Assembly: GCF_021018805.1 (NCBI RefSeq)
Contig: NC_086258.1
Location: forward strand, 21,466,692-21,530,691
Source: Prinia subflava
Taxonomy: Eukaryota > Chordata > Aves > Passeriformes > Cisticolidae
Length of the DNA stretch: 64,000 nt
Direction of reading: 5' to 3'
Shown: positions 20,316 through 30,890 of the stretch, in pieces
Numbering within the stretch: the first letter of the stretch is position 1
Layout of the letters: each line of letters opens with the position of its first letter
Translations under genes and position numbers: made by a program
Notes under the pieces: model-generated
The model's input: the letters and a program-made list of their open reading frames with translations, nothing else
What the model was told of the DNA's origin: nothing
Databases searched by the model: none

Positions 20316-22639
20316 GGGAGGGACAGGTGACTTGTGTCCCTCTCCTCTGCTCTTTTCAGGGGCAGACCCAAAGCCCAGCTGGTCACTCAGGAGCCTCTGC
20401 CTGTGGGATTTGCCCCTCCCTGAGCTCCCTGGGTTAGACATGCCCTGCAGAGCTCCCAGCCAGCTCAGTTTGACCCTCTCAGTGCCACCAGGCAGTAACA
20501 GCCCCTCCCTCTGGGCCCGGAATGTCCCAGTGAGTGGCACCCATCACTCAGTGCTTCGTAGGGCGGTCACTGGGTTTCTGTTAGAGCACAGCAGATTGTC
20601 ACAGGGAAGGTCCCCTCATGCCCAGGGACAGGGCAGGGCCCCCAGCAGCTGCCCCCAACCCCTATCCCCATTGTCAGCCCTCAGCAGCTGCCATTAATTA
20701 GTCCTTGCCGCTATTATTTATCAGCCCTTTATTAGTCACACACAGCCTGGTCCTCTCGACACTTGCTTTGTTCTTTTGTGAGATTAGATCAGCCTGTTTG
20801 TTCCCTTGTTTACAGACGTGTTGTAATCCCAACCGCCTCCCTTCAGTGTTTAATGAAGGTATTTACTACAAATTGTTTGCAGGGATTTTCTTCTTCAGCT
20901 GAGGGATAAGAAGGGTTTGGAGCACGGTTATTGCATTCCAATCGTTTGTATTAATTGATATTTTAGATCAAATGGAGGAGACTTAACTGGCCTAAGTGGT
21001 TGTTACCTCTGAGTCAGTGGCTTCTCGTGGAGGAAGGAAACTGATGAATTTTGTTACAGACACTGACAGGGATGTTCTGAGCTCAAGTAACAAATCCTCA
21101 GTGTAGCCACAATAACGAGCACCAGGGAGACGGGAATGAGCTGTTACACCCCTGCCATGGCCTGGGGATGAGAATGAGCCATTGCACCTTGGAATGACCC
21201 ACCCAGGATGGCACTCCCAGCACTGGGAAACATTAGGAAAAATTGCTGCCATCATGAAGCTCAGGCAGTGCTGCCTCCTCAGCATGACCTGGGGACAGCA
21301 GGGCCCAGTCGTGGGCACACCCCAGGCCCTGGCAGGAGGGGTGGTGGCTGCCCCTGCTCAGGAGAAGGTGCTCCAGCTCCCCCTCCAGCCCTGTCCCCTC
21401 CCAGCTCTGGCCCTCGGGTCACCCAGCCCTGTGGGGGACACCAGCTCTCCCCTGGCTCTCAAGGTGGCTGTCCCCAGGTGACAATGTTGTGTCACAGTCC
21501 TTGGCAGCTCCTGGGAGATGGAACAGCGGCTGGACCAGACTCAGTAAAAAAAGGATCAACCCCTGCTTCTCTGGGCTCCAAAGCAAAGCCAAACCATCCC
21601 CCCAGGGCACAGCATCCCTGTCCCCTCCCCTGAGCCGGGGGAGCTGCACAATTCCACCCTGCACTCCCCTCCCTGCACCCTGCAGCTCTGGCTACCCCAG
21701 CTCTGGAGAGGTGCCATGGACACAGCTGGACACCTCTGGACAGGTGTCACCAGAGGCTCTGGACAGGTGCCACCATGGGCTTGGAATAATGACAGGATCC
21801 AGCCAAGTGACAAAACCATTCCCAGCCCCGAGCCCCGAGCAAGATTCCATGTGCTGATGAGTAAATGCCTGCACTAAGAATAGCTCCTTCCAGCCTTGCT
21901 GCTCACCCACCTTATCCTGCTCCAATTACCTGCCTTAATTTACTCCAGCTGTTCCTCCAGAGCTCCATGATCTATTTTCTACCCCCTCCTGGTTCCTGCT
22001 TGATTTCCCTGTGTATTTTAACATTCCCCATTCGTTTCTGTCTGGAAGTGCCTCTCCTGACAGGAAGGCTGCTCCCAGCCTCGCTGCATTCCCGGTCCTT
22101 CACTTTCCCATCCGCTCTCAGCAGGCTCTGCAGCACATCCAGCTGCTGGCAGCACGCTGGATCCCTGCGGAATGCATTCATCCCAGGAAGCACTCGTTCC
22201 TGAATGAAACTTATTGTCCTGACCCATTCCCATCTCTCTCAGCAGACAGGTTTGAGGAGGAAAATCGCAGTCTGAATTCCTGATGCTCTGCTGGAAACCT
22301 GGCTCAGCTGTTATTTCCCAAATAAGAGCAATTTCTCCTCTCCCAGTCCTAGCTGGGTGGGAATCCTTGTTCCCAGAGCAGGGCCATGGCACTGTGGCTG
22401 TCACTTGGAGGGGCAGGGCCAGCCAATGGTGCTGTTCCCAAATTTCCTCTTTGGAGAGGGAAAAACTGGTGATGGGGATGGATTTTGGTACAGCTGGAGC
22501 TGCAAAGCTGCTCTGCTCCACGGATGAATCCCAGCATGGATCTGATCTTCCTTCCCCTTCCAGAGGCCTTCCACCATCAGGCCTGGGAGGAAGGAACACA
22601 ATGCAGATTCCAGATGGGAGAGGCTGAGAGCTGGGTGGG
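20316..22639. other. Intergenic sequence with a candidate conserved block
   Basis: No exon is supported. The part 20,690-21,000 is non-repetitive and rich in TAAT, TTTATT and GATTAG motifs (for example 'ccattaattagtccttgccg', 'ttgtattaattgatatttta'), the look of a vertebrate conserved non-coding element. The stretch 21,280-21,850 is GC-rich with short overlapping frames and no domain. Confidence 0.4.
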
Positions 22640-22935
22640 AGCAGAATGACGTGGGGTGGGGTGGGATGGGTTGGGAATGGGATGAGATTGGGTGGGAGCA
22701 GAGTAGAACATGTGAGAGTGGGATGGGATCAGGAGAAACTGAGTGGGAGTGGGAGGGATCTGGAGGGAACAGGTGGCAGCAGGATGGGAGTGGGTGTGAT
22801 TGGGTGAGATGGGAATGGGATTGGTTGGGATCAGAGTGGGATGGGATCAGGTGAGGTTAGTAGGGATCAGAGATGTGACTGGGGTGATATCGGTTGGGAT
22901 CAGGGTGATGGACTGGGATCAGGAATGGGATCAGG
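22640..22935. repeat. Low-complexity GGGAT/GGGTT-rich tract
   Basis: The plus strand is a run of variants of 'gggatgggattgggtggga' with no fixed period for about 300 bp. It keeps frames open in which Trp, Gly and Glu recur, which are not genes. It leads directly into the second CpG island. Confidence 0.75.
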
Positions 22936-22984
22936 GGTGGCACCGGCGGTCCCGGAGCAGCGCCCGGAGGCGGCGGCCCGCGGC

Positions 22985-23006
22985 CAGCACCACTAGGGGG
23001 CAGTAA
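22985..23006 (+). promoter_or_regulatory. Strong CTCF-like binding motif
   Basis: The core CCACTAGGGGGCAGT at 22,990-23,004 fits the CTCF consensus CCASYAGGGGGCRSY closely, in plus orientation. It sits inside a CpG island, 16 bp before a tandem array. This is a motif match only. Occupancy would need a binding assay. Confidence 0.7.
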
Positions 23007-23020
23007 CGCACCGCCCGCGG

Positions 23021-23160
23021 AACCGAATGGGACCGAACGGGACCGAGCGGGACCGAACGGGACCGAGCGGGACCGAGCGGGACCGAGCGGGACCGAACGG
23101 GACCGAGCGGGACCGAGCGGGACCGAGCGGGACCGAGCGGGACCGAACGGGACCGAGCAG
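23021..23160. repeat. Fourteen exact-length 10-bp units (gaccgarcgg)
   Basis: From 23,021 to 23,160 the sequence divides into 14 units of exactly 10 bp, mostly gaccgagcgg or gaccgaacgg, each carrying two CpG. Related but irregular units (gaccggcacc, gaccggaacc) continue to about 23,290. As 10 is not a multiple of three, every frame repeats with a 10-residue period. This explains the long Arg/Pro/Gly-rich frames on both strands. The near identity suggests recent expansion. Confidence 0.97.
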
Positions 23161-23600
23161 CACGGCCCGCACTGACCGGCACCGTGCAGCACCGACCGGA
23201 ACCGTCCGGCACAGACCAACAGCACGGCCGGGACCGAACGAGACCGAACCAACCAGCTCGGACCGGCACCGACCGGCACTGACCCACTGGCACCGGCAGG
23301 GACCCACCGGCTCAGAGCGACCCGAACCGTCCTGCTCTGCCCGGACCCGTCCGGCACCGGCCCGTTTGGGGCATCCCGGCCCGCCGCACTCCGCAGGGAC
23401 CGCGCAGGGCCCCGGCTCAGGCCCCGGGGCGGGCCGGGGGCGGCGGGAGGCGACCCCGAGCAGCGGCCGCTGCCCGCTCCCGGCACCGAGGGCTGCTGTC
23501 CCTGCCCTGGGGACACCGCGGGGACAGCGGCACGCCCAGCTCTGCCCCGGAGACTCCGCGGCGGGAGCGGGACCCTCCCAGAGCACCCCGAATGCGGGAC

Positions 23601-24984
23601 CGGGGATGTGTCACAGGCAGCCACTGCTGCTCTCTTCCCGCTGTGCTCTGTCACTCTTTTGGAGTGATACCCTCCCGGTTCTCTCTTCTGAGCAGCTCCC
23701 GACGTGCAGCAGAGCAGGAAATGCTGCCCCGATGCAGTAGATGTGTCCAGGTGTGTTTATTTCCCTGCTCTGTAGTAGTTTTGCTAACAAGTCCCACCAG
23801 CAGTCGAAGCTGGTAGAGACAGCAGGGCCTGCTCGTCTAAATGGGATTTTTTTTGCCAGTTTGAGGGTGTTCAACCCCAGTTCCCCCATCTTCCTGCACC
23901 CCAGAGTGTGTTCCATCCCAGGGGATCTGGGTAAGGATCAGCAGCCTCCCATGCAGATCTGGAAATATTTATTTCTTTAAAGGCATCTGCTCCACCCCAC
24001 AGCTCAACTCCCTGGGCAATGCAACAGCTCTTCCTCTACAAGGAGTGCCTGGGCTGGCGTTCTTCCAAAGGACAGAGAAATGGGGTTTTTCTGATGGAAA
24101 CCTGGTTATTTGGGACAATCCTATCCACCTCTGCAGGCTGGAGACATCGTGTGCTGCAAAACCGACAGCTCCCTGTCAAGCAGCCAAGGGATTACTGCCT
24201 CCCCTCCTGCTAAAGCTCCCGGTGTTTGTTCCCTCTCCATCCCTCCTATCTGCAGCTTCACACACTCTGTGCCTTTCATCTCCTGGGGGCAGGGTGATCC
24301 AGGTGTCCCGGAGCCTCTCCAGGCTCAACAGGATGAGGTTGGGCATGGGTCCCACCTCGGCGGGGGTTTCCTTGTCAGCTCTGGCCACCCGCACAGGGAC
24401 ACACATCCCTGGCCTGGTGGGTGCTGGTGTCCTTAGGAATGGCCCTGTTCCCTCAGGGAGCAGCTGGAAGCACACAGGAGTCACACAGGTGTGCTTCCAT
24501 CCTGTTCCTGGGGCTGTGGGATGTGCCCAGGAAGGCACAGCCACAGCAGCAGGGGAGGGGGCTGAAGAGAGTCCTTCCAAACCCTCGCTCTGAGGGCTGC
24601 AAACAGAGCAAAACCACCCTGGGGGGATGAGGACACTGAGCCAGAGGGGTCAGGAGCCCTCCTGGAGGCCCCTCCTGCTCAGGGACACCCTCGCTGAGCC
24701 ACCTGAGTAGGAGGCCAAAGCTTTTCAGAGATCCTGAGGCAGAAGTTCATCCCTGGACTATGGCAGCAAAGGCAGAGGGGATTCCAGAGCAGGCAGCCCT
24801 GCACTGCCCCTCTCCCATGACTCTCATCCCTCCCACCTGCTCCCAGCACCTCCTCCCCTCGCAGAAAGGCAGAGGTGATGGTTTGTCACAACTCTTCCAC
24901 AGCCACTCTTCCTCAGCACCAGGATCTCCTTCTCATTGAAATCAGGGCATGGAGCCACAAGCAGAGATTTTAACAAACAGGAAT
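23601..24984. other. Intergenic sequence, no gene seen
   Basis: Mixed unique sequence after the CpG island. The 182-codon plus frame at 24,045-24,593 overlaps a 134-codon frame on the other strand and has no domain. No repeat family or RNA gene recognised. Confidence 0.4.
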
Positions 24985-25545
24985 TTCAATCTGAGGGAAA
25001 AGCATGGGCAGCAGGGGGGGAGGGAGATTCTGCCCCTGTGCTCAGGTGAGAGCCCACCTGCAGAGCTGCCCCAAAGCAGCACGGGCAGGACCTGGAGCTG
25101 CTGCAGAGAGCCCAGAGGAGGCTCCAGGATGAGCAGGGGAAGGGAGCAGCTCTGCTGGGAGGAAAGGCTGGGAGAGCTGGGATTGTTCACCTGGAGAGGA
25201 GAAGCTTTGGGGCGACTTCAGTGTGATCTTCCAGGACCTGAAGGAGCTACAGGAAACATGGAGAGGGACTATTGACAAGGGATGGGGGACAGGACCCAGG
25301 GAATGGCTTCAGACTGACACAGGGCAGGGCTGGATGGGATACTGGGCAGGAATTGTTCCCTGGGAGGGTGGGCAGGCCCTGCTCTGGAATTCCCAGAGCA
25401 GCTGTGGCTGTCCCTGGATCCCTGGCAGTGCCCAAGGCCAGGCTGGACACTTGGAGCAGCCTGGGACAGTGGAAGGTGTCCCTGCACATGGCTTTAAGGA
25501 CAATCTTTAGTGTCCCTTCCCACCAACCCGTTCTGGGGTTGATGC
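24985..25545 (+). mobile_element. CR1 LINE 3' fragment, about 560 bp
   Basis: One of the two longest CR1 remnants here. It includes the section upstream of the usual 3' end ('ctgtgctcaggtgagagccc', 'agcagcacgggcaggacctg', 'aggatgagcaggggaaggga') and then the usual 3' blocks. It is closely similar to the inverted copy at 46,895-47,480. The short frame MSRGREQLCWEERLGELG is shared by both copies and reflects this similarity, not a functional protein. Confidence 0.92.
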
Positions 25546-26554
25546 TCTATGAAAAGCCCCACAGCAGCAGCTCAGGGTGGCCTCGTGCCCTGAGGGGAGG
25601 ACCAGGGGCTCCCTCCTGGTGCCCCTTCCTTGGGATGTGCCCCGGGTGTGCAGCACAAGGAGCTGCACCCTGCACAGCTTTGGCAGCAAGGAAAGGAATC
25701 CCAGCCTGAGCTGATCCAGCCGCCGGTCAATATTAGAGCTTTGCTCAACAGATATTTTAAAACCCCACACTCCAAATATTCACTTCCCAAACCTTAAAGA
25801 CTTTAAAATGACATGAAAATACACTTACCTGGGAAAAAGAACCACGAGAAAGGTCACTTGTGTTTAAAAGGCAGCAGTCACTGCTTTGTTTAACTCTTAA
25901 AGGATCGTTTAAGAACACACAGGAGGAACCTGGATTTGCCAGAGCTTGTTTGCTAACACAAAGGATTTACCTGAATTCCACCAGCTGCACAGACTTTAAC
26001 CTGTTCCTGGCTGGGTTGTGGTTGTCCAGGCTTCACCAAAGTCTCCTCACAGAGATTCACTCATTTTTCCTGGCATTTCCAGGCACTGAGCACGATGGTG
26101 GGTAGGAATTCTCAGTGCTGGAGAGCACAGAAGAACTGATCTTGTTCCTGAAGGACACCAGAACCATGGCTTGTGTCTCACTGAGATTAAAAAGTGTCAA
26201 TTTAACAATAAGAAAATAGCCATTTTAAACTTCTATCTTTCCTGGATTTTTCCTTCTTTACTCCTTCGGGTGCAGTGCCACTTCCCTAAAGCTCCTGTCA
26301 CATTCCAGAGGATGGCTCCTGTCACTGCAAGCCCTGAGGGTGTTCAGCAGGAGCAGAGCTGCGGCAGCCACCACTGGAAGGTGCTGCTCACATCTGCCAG
26401 CCTGCCCTGGGCACTGGCACTTGTGGGTGACTGAGCCCCTCCCCAGCAGCCAGGCACAGCATTTCCACATCACCAACAGCATTTCCACATCACCAGCTGT
26501 GCTGCCAGCATGCTGAGACACATTCCATGCCTTGCCTCGGCTCTGGGAGGGACA
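25546..26554. other. Intergenic sequence, no gene seen
   Basis: Unique-looking sequence with an AT-rich portion at 25,730-25,830 and 26,150-26,270. No exon, repeat family or RNA gene recognised. Confidence 0.4.
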
Positions 26555-26815
26555 GTGCCTGCTCTGCTCTGTGTGAGGGACATTTCCTGCTCTGTGTGTG
26601 AGGCATATTTCCTTCTCTGTGTGTGAGGGACATTTTCTTCTCTTTGTGTGAGGGACATTTCCTGCTCTTTGTGTGAAGGATATTTCCTTCTCTGTGAGGG
26701 ATGTTTCCTTCTCTTCTTGTGAATGACATTTCCTTCTGTTCCTGTGAGGAACATTTCCTTCTCTGTGTGTAATGGACATTTCCTGCTCTTTGTGAGGGAC
26801 ATTTCCCTCTCTTTG
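26555..26815. repeat. Minisatellite, 25-bp unit, about ten copies
   Basis: Units of the form 'gtgtgagggacatttcctgctctt' recur with anchors near 26,581, 26,604, 26,631, 26,656, 26,681, 26,702, 26,727, 26,752, 26,777 and 26,800, that is about every 25 bp with one short unit. On the minus strand a frame stays open and gives repeating Lys/Glu/His/Ser-rich peptides, which are not a gene. Confidence 0.92.
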
Positions 26816-26910
26816 TAGGCCCTGTTCAGCAGTAACTTCACCCTTTGATGTCCTTGCAAAGGTGCCTTGGCCAGCTGAGCTCCTTTACTTCCAAAGAGAG
26901 TCACCCCTGG

Positions 26911-27253
26911 GACAGGACAGTGTCCCTCTGTTGCACAGGAGGTGACACTGGTGACCCGGGACAGGACAGTGTCCCTCTGTCACACAGGAGGTGACACTGC
27001 TGGCCCGGGACAGGACAGTGTCCCTCTGTCGCACAGGAGGTGACACTGGTGGCCTGGGACAGGACAGTGTCCCTCTGTCGCACAGGAGGTGACACTGGTG
27101 ACCCGGGACAGGACAGTGTCCCTCTGTCACACAGGAGGTGACACTGGTGACCCGGGACAGGACAGTGTCCCTCTGTCACACAGGAGGTGACACTGCTGGC
27201 CCAGGACAGGACAGTGTCCCTCTGTCACACAGGAGGTGACACTGGTGGCCAGG
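26911..27253. repeat. Minisatellite, 49-bp unit, seven copies
   Basis: The phrase 'gacaggacagtgtccctctg' starts at 26,911, 26,960, 27,009, 27,058, 27,107, 27,156 and 27,205, exactly 49 bp apart each time. Each unit continues with 'cacaggaggtgacactg', and units differ at a few sites (tcgcac/tcacac, ggtgacc/gctggcc). Every unit holds the inverted repeat GGACA-G-TGTCC. As 49 is not a multiple of three, the minus frames repeat every 49 residues, so no protein is implied. Confidence 0.98.
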
Positions 27254-28341
27254 CTGGCCCAGCACCACCAGCTGGGGAGGCTCGCAGGGGTCAGAATCAG
27301 CCATGAGCAGGCCCAGGACAGCTCCATGGCTCAGGGGGAACACGTGGGAATCTCCTTTCCCTAAATTCCAGAGCATCCCCATCCCTGTGTGCCGGCCAGC
27401 CCTGCCCACCTGTGGCTTTCTGCCCTCTGCCACCAGACTCTGGCCTCGCCCCCCAAAAAGGGGCTTTGTCCCCATGGGGTGAGCACAGGGAAGGGGACAG
27501 TGCTGGTGGCAAAGCTGCTGGGTGGGTCCAGGCCTCAGAGCCTGCAAAATCTCCCATGGAGCTGGGATTTGTCCTGCACCCGTGGCAAAGCATCACCCAG
27601 GGCTGGCCCCACGCAGCACAGCCCTCCAGCACGCACTGGACTGGGAATGTCAATATTCCAAGGGACACCAGCAAGACTGGGAATTTCAGAGCTGCCCTCA
27701 GCTCCCTCCTCCTCTGCCAGACTTGGATCTTTGGGCTGAAATTTTCCACGTCAGGGCTCTGGCAGAGGCTGAAGCGTTCTGCTGCGTTTCATCCACACAA
27801 CTCTGCTATTTCTGAGCCCGGGCTGGAGACAAAAGGCCTCATTTTGATAAGACAAGGAACACTGGAGACTCATTCTTTGAATAATTTCAGCTCTTCTGTG
27901 CTTTGGACCAGGGGCTGGAAATTTCACAGAAAGCTGAAATCTCTTTCTTTCATTTTTTTCTTTCTGTGAGAGAAAAGGATTGAGTTGAGTGTTCTCCAAG
28001 GAGCTGGTGTTTTGTAGCTGGACCTTCTCTGCCTGGAGGCAAACAGACACACCTCTGGTAGTGCCCAGAATATTCCCTTCCCACTCCTCCCTGCAACACA
28101 ACATTCCTGCCATGGATGCAGGGCCTGGAGCTGGATTTGATGATCCTAGCAGGACACTGGAAATGCCTTATTTTCATTTAGTGGTTTTATTTTCATTAGT
28201 GGTGCCAGCCCCACTGCCCTTAATCCCCAGAGAGTGGCTTTTATTGCTTCATGATAAGGCCTGTCAAGATTTTGCCAACAAGAAAAGGAAAATTGGACTT
28301 TCAGCTGCATTTTTTTAGCAGATACTGTCAGGTTTCTAACC
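27254..28341. other. Intergenic sequence, no gene seen
   Basis: GC-rich to 27,800, then AT-richer. The 185-codon plus frame (27,412-27,969) and 150-codon minus frame (27,297-27,749) overlap each other and show no domain. The block 28,130-28,340 is AT-rich and ends at a poly-A run. Confidence 0.4.
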
Positions 28342-28364
28342 AAAAAAAAAAAAAAAAAAAAAAA
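28342..28364 (+). repeat. Poly-A run (A23)
   Basis: Twenty-three consecutive A. It follows AT-rich sequence but I see no clear retrocopy upstream, so I treat it as a simple repeat rather than a retroposed tail. Confidence 0.95.
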
Positions 28365-28714
28365 CCACTAAAAACCACACAAAAATCCAAACAAGCCAGA
28401 GAAAACTCAAACTTTTCTTTTTACTGAGCATAACAAAAATACATTGAGCTATATAAAAATACATGGCTGGGTTCCAGCTGAACTGTCAGATCCTAAAGGT
28501 CTGTGATTTCCACTGGGGTGGTGATTAAAAATGGAGCCCTCTCATCCCACACCTCTGTGGTGAGCAAACACCACCTGGAGGAGGACTTTTTGGGGAAAAG
28601 GGCAGATCCTAAAGGCTGATCATAGCCAAAGTGTGTGCCCAACCCCTCCAGGACACCCCAAAATCCCACAGGACTGCACCAGATTCCCTCAGGAACATTT
28701 CTGCAGGGCTGAGG
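28365..28714. other. Intergenic sequence, nothing recognised
   Basis: AT-rich to 28,480 then mixed sequence leading to the AAGGG array. No gene or transposon seen. Confidence 0.4.
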
Positions 28715-28715
28715 A

Positions 28716-29604
28716 GGGGAAGGGAAGGTTAGGGAAGGGAAGGTTAGGGAAGGTTAGGGAAGGTTAGGGAAGGTTAGGGAAGGGAAGGGAAGGGAAGGGA
28801 AGGGAAGGGAAGGGAAGGGAAGGGAAGGGAAGGGAAGGGAAGGGAAGGGAAGGGAAGGGAAGGGAAGGGAAGGGAAGGGAAGGGAAGGGAAGGGAAGGGA
28901 AGGGAAGGGAAGGGAAGGGAAGGGAAGGGAAGGGAAGGGAAGGGAAGGGAAGGGAAGGGAAGGGAAGGGAAGGGAAGGGAAGGGAAGGGAAGGTTAGGGA
29001 AGGGAAGGTTAGGGAAGGGAAGGGAAGGGAAGGGAAGGGAAGGGAAGGGAAGGGAAGGGAAGGGAAGGGAAGGGAAGGGAAGGGAAGGGAAGGGAAGGGA
29101 AGGGAAGGGAAGGGAAGGGAAGGGAAGGGAAGGGAAGGGAAGGGAAGGGAAGGGAAGGGAAGGGAAGGGAAGGGAAGGGAAGGGAAGGGAAGGGAAGGGA
29201 AGGGAAGGGAAGGGAAGGGAAGGGAAGGGAAGGGAAGGGAAGGGAAGGGAAGGGAAGGGAAGGGAAGGGAAGGGAAGGGAAGGGAAGGGAAGGGAAGGGA
29301 AGGGAAGGGAAGGTTAGGGAAGGGAAGGGAAGGTTAGGGAAGGTTAGGGAAGGTTAGGGAAGGGAAGGGAAGGGAAGGGAAGGGAAGGGAAGGGAAGGGA
29401 AGGGAAGGGAAGGGAAGGGAAGGGAAGGGAAGGGAAGGGAAGGGAAGGGAAGGGAAGGGAAGGGAAGGGAAGGGAAGGGAAGGGAAGGGAAGGGAAGGGA
29501 AGGGAAGGGAAGGGAAGGGAAGGGAAGGGAAGGGAAGGGAAGGGAAGGGAAGGGAAGGGAAGGGAAGGGAAGGGAAGGGAAGGGAAGGGAAGGGAAGGGA
29601 AGGG
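28716..29604 (+). repeat. AAGGG pentanucleotide array of about 890 bp with TTAGGG interruptions
   Basis: The plus strand is a nearly pure run of (AAGGG)n. Interruptions of the 10-bp form 'aggttaggga' occur in clusters at about 28,726-28,780, 28,991-29,012 and 29,311-29,360. Each interruption contains the telomere hexamer TTAGGG. The plus strand is all purine apart from the TT of each interruption, so triplex or G-quadruplex structures are possible. True length in the animal may differ, as such arrays often collapse in assemblies. Confidence 0.98.
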
Positions 29605-30534
29605 TCAGTTTAGAGCCTTTTTCAGCTGCCTTCAGGAAGGGCCATCCCTGAGTGCAGCAGAGAACACGTTATCATTCACCTGCTGGCAGGGCTGGGAGCT
29701 CTGTTTATTGAAAATAAAAACAAACTCGCTGCTTAAAATGCTGTGCAAAAGGTGAGGCTGGGGATGGGCAGAGCGCCTCGCCTCTCCTTGATAAATTACC
29801 TTTCAGCAGCACCTCTCTCCTGCAAGGAGCACTTAATACCAGAGGTGCTCTCGTGACTGGGGAGAAAAAGGAGAGGCTTTTCAGAGCACCACAAAGTGTC
29901 CACTTCCTTTGCTCCTCTGGCACTAATTATTAAAACCATTTTTCACCCAAGCTGTGGCTCAGGCGACCTTCGGAGCCCTGGCTGCAAACAAAACCTGAGA
30001 CACACTTGGCAAAAGAAGCAAAAAGGAAGGGGGTGGAAGGGAAATTAGAAACGTGGAAATGTAATAACTTTCCATTATGCAAATTTGATTTAATCAGAGA
30101 TGAAGTTGGAGTGCAATAAAAACATACTTTCATTAAGTTTATGACTTTCAGACTCCATAATCCCCCAGAAATGTCAATTATAATGTTACCATAGTGATCC
30201 ATGGCTCCAACATCCAGGGGATCAGCTTTCCCACCAGGAAGGGCACGTTGAAGATGGGCCAGGACCTGATTTCTCAGCTCCTTCAATTGGTGAGAGCCAG
30301 TGACAAATGTTTTTTTTTCAGCTTGGATGAGTCTTAAAAATTAAGCCCAGCTCAAATCTTCTGAGGGAGTGTTGGGATCACCCTTCTGGCTGTGGTGGAT
30401 GTGCCAGGCATGGATTTCAACTCCTGCTGCTTGAGGTCTGCTGTAGCTGTGCAGTCCCTGAAAGGAGCAGCCCAGGAGGGGCCTTTCCCAGGTGTGGGCA
30501 GAGCAGGGGCTCTTCCACTGCACCCTTGGCCACC
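29605..30534. other. Intergenic sequence with a candidate conserved block
   Basis: The section 29,690-30,310 is non-repetitive and AT-rich. It includes a perfect POU octamer ATGCAAAT at 30,077-30,084 and several TAAT-type motifs (gatttaatcag, gtcaattataatg). The minus strand can be read for 118 codons (29,930-30,286), but there is no convincing acceptor or donor pair and no family I recognise. I read it as a likely conserved non-coding element, not an exon. Confidence 0.4.
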
Positions 30535-30890
30535 AGGACCTGAGAGGGGCTACAAGGCAGCTGGGGAGGGACCTTCCATCAGGAGCTGAGTGACAGGACC
30601 CAGGGAATGGCTTCAGACTGAAAGAGGGGTAATTCAGCTTGAATTTTTGGGAGAAATCTTTCCCTGTGAGCCCCTGGCACAGGTGTCCACAGCAGCTGTG
30701 GCTGCCCCTGGATCCCTGGCAGTGCCCAAGGCCAGGCTGGAGCAGACTGGGACAGTGGAAGGTGTCCCTGCCATGGCAGGGGTGGGATGGGATTTAAGGT
30801 CCCTTCCCACCAAACCTGTTCTGGGATTCCAGGATTCTGGCATTCCAGGATTCTGGGATTCTGGAATTCTGGGATTTTCCCAACACTGCT
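30535..30890 (+). mobile_element. CR1 LINE 3' fragment with an expanded tail repeat
   Basis: Contains 'ggcttcagactgaaagaggg', 'ctggatccctggcagtgccc', 'gtggaaggtgtccctgcc' and 'tttaaggtcccttcccacc'. The tail, from about 30,821, is a run of 'attctgggattccagg' variants, an expanded form of the 8-bp CR1 terminal repeat. Confidence 0.9.

Larger units (their letters stand above)
22936..23600. promoter_or_regulatory. Second CpG island, no attached gene seen
   Basis: CpG density rises sharply at about 22,940 and falls after about 23,560. Much of the first part is made of a 10-bp CpG-containing tandem unit. No coding exon with a recognisable product is on either side within several kilobases. It may be an unannotated promoter (for example of a non-coding RNA), an insulator, or simply a CpG-rich minisatellite region. 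Confidence 0.5.

Noticed and set aside
23027..23740. 237-codon plus frame and matching minus frames rich in Arg/Pro/Ser
   Set aside because: They are translations of the 10-bp tandem units, which leave all frames open; no protein family.
24949..25275. Shared peptide between 25.0 kb and 47.3 kb suggesting a duplicated gene
   Set aside because: The shared reading comes from two copies of the same CR1 3' region, which is non-coding there.
26911..27253. CRISPR-like regular repeat
   Set aside because: Units are contiguous with no unique spacers, and the genome is avian. It is a minisatellite.
26885..27327. Minus frames with long exact peptide repeats (HCPVPGHQCHLLC type)
   Set aside because: A 49-bp repeat read in three phases gives a 49-residue peptide period. 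Cysteine-rich appearance is accidental.
28342..28364. Poly-A tail of a processed pseudogene
   Set aside because: No cDNA-like sequence upstream and no target-site duplication that I can see.
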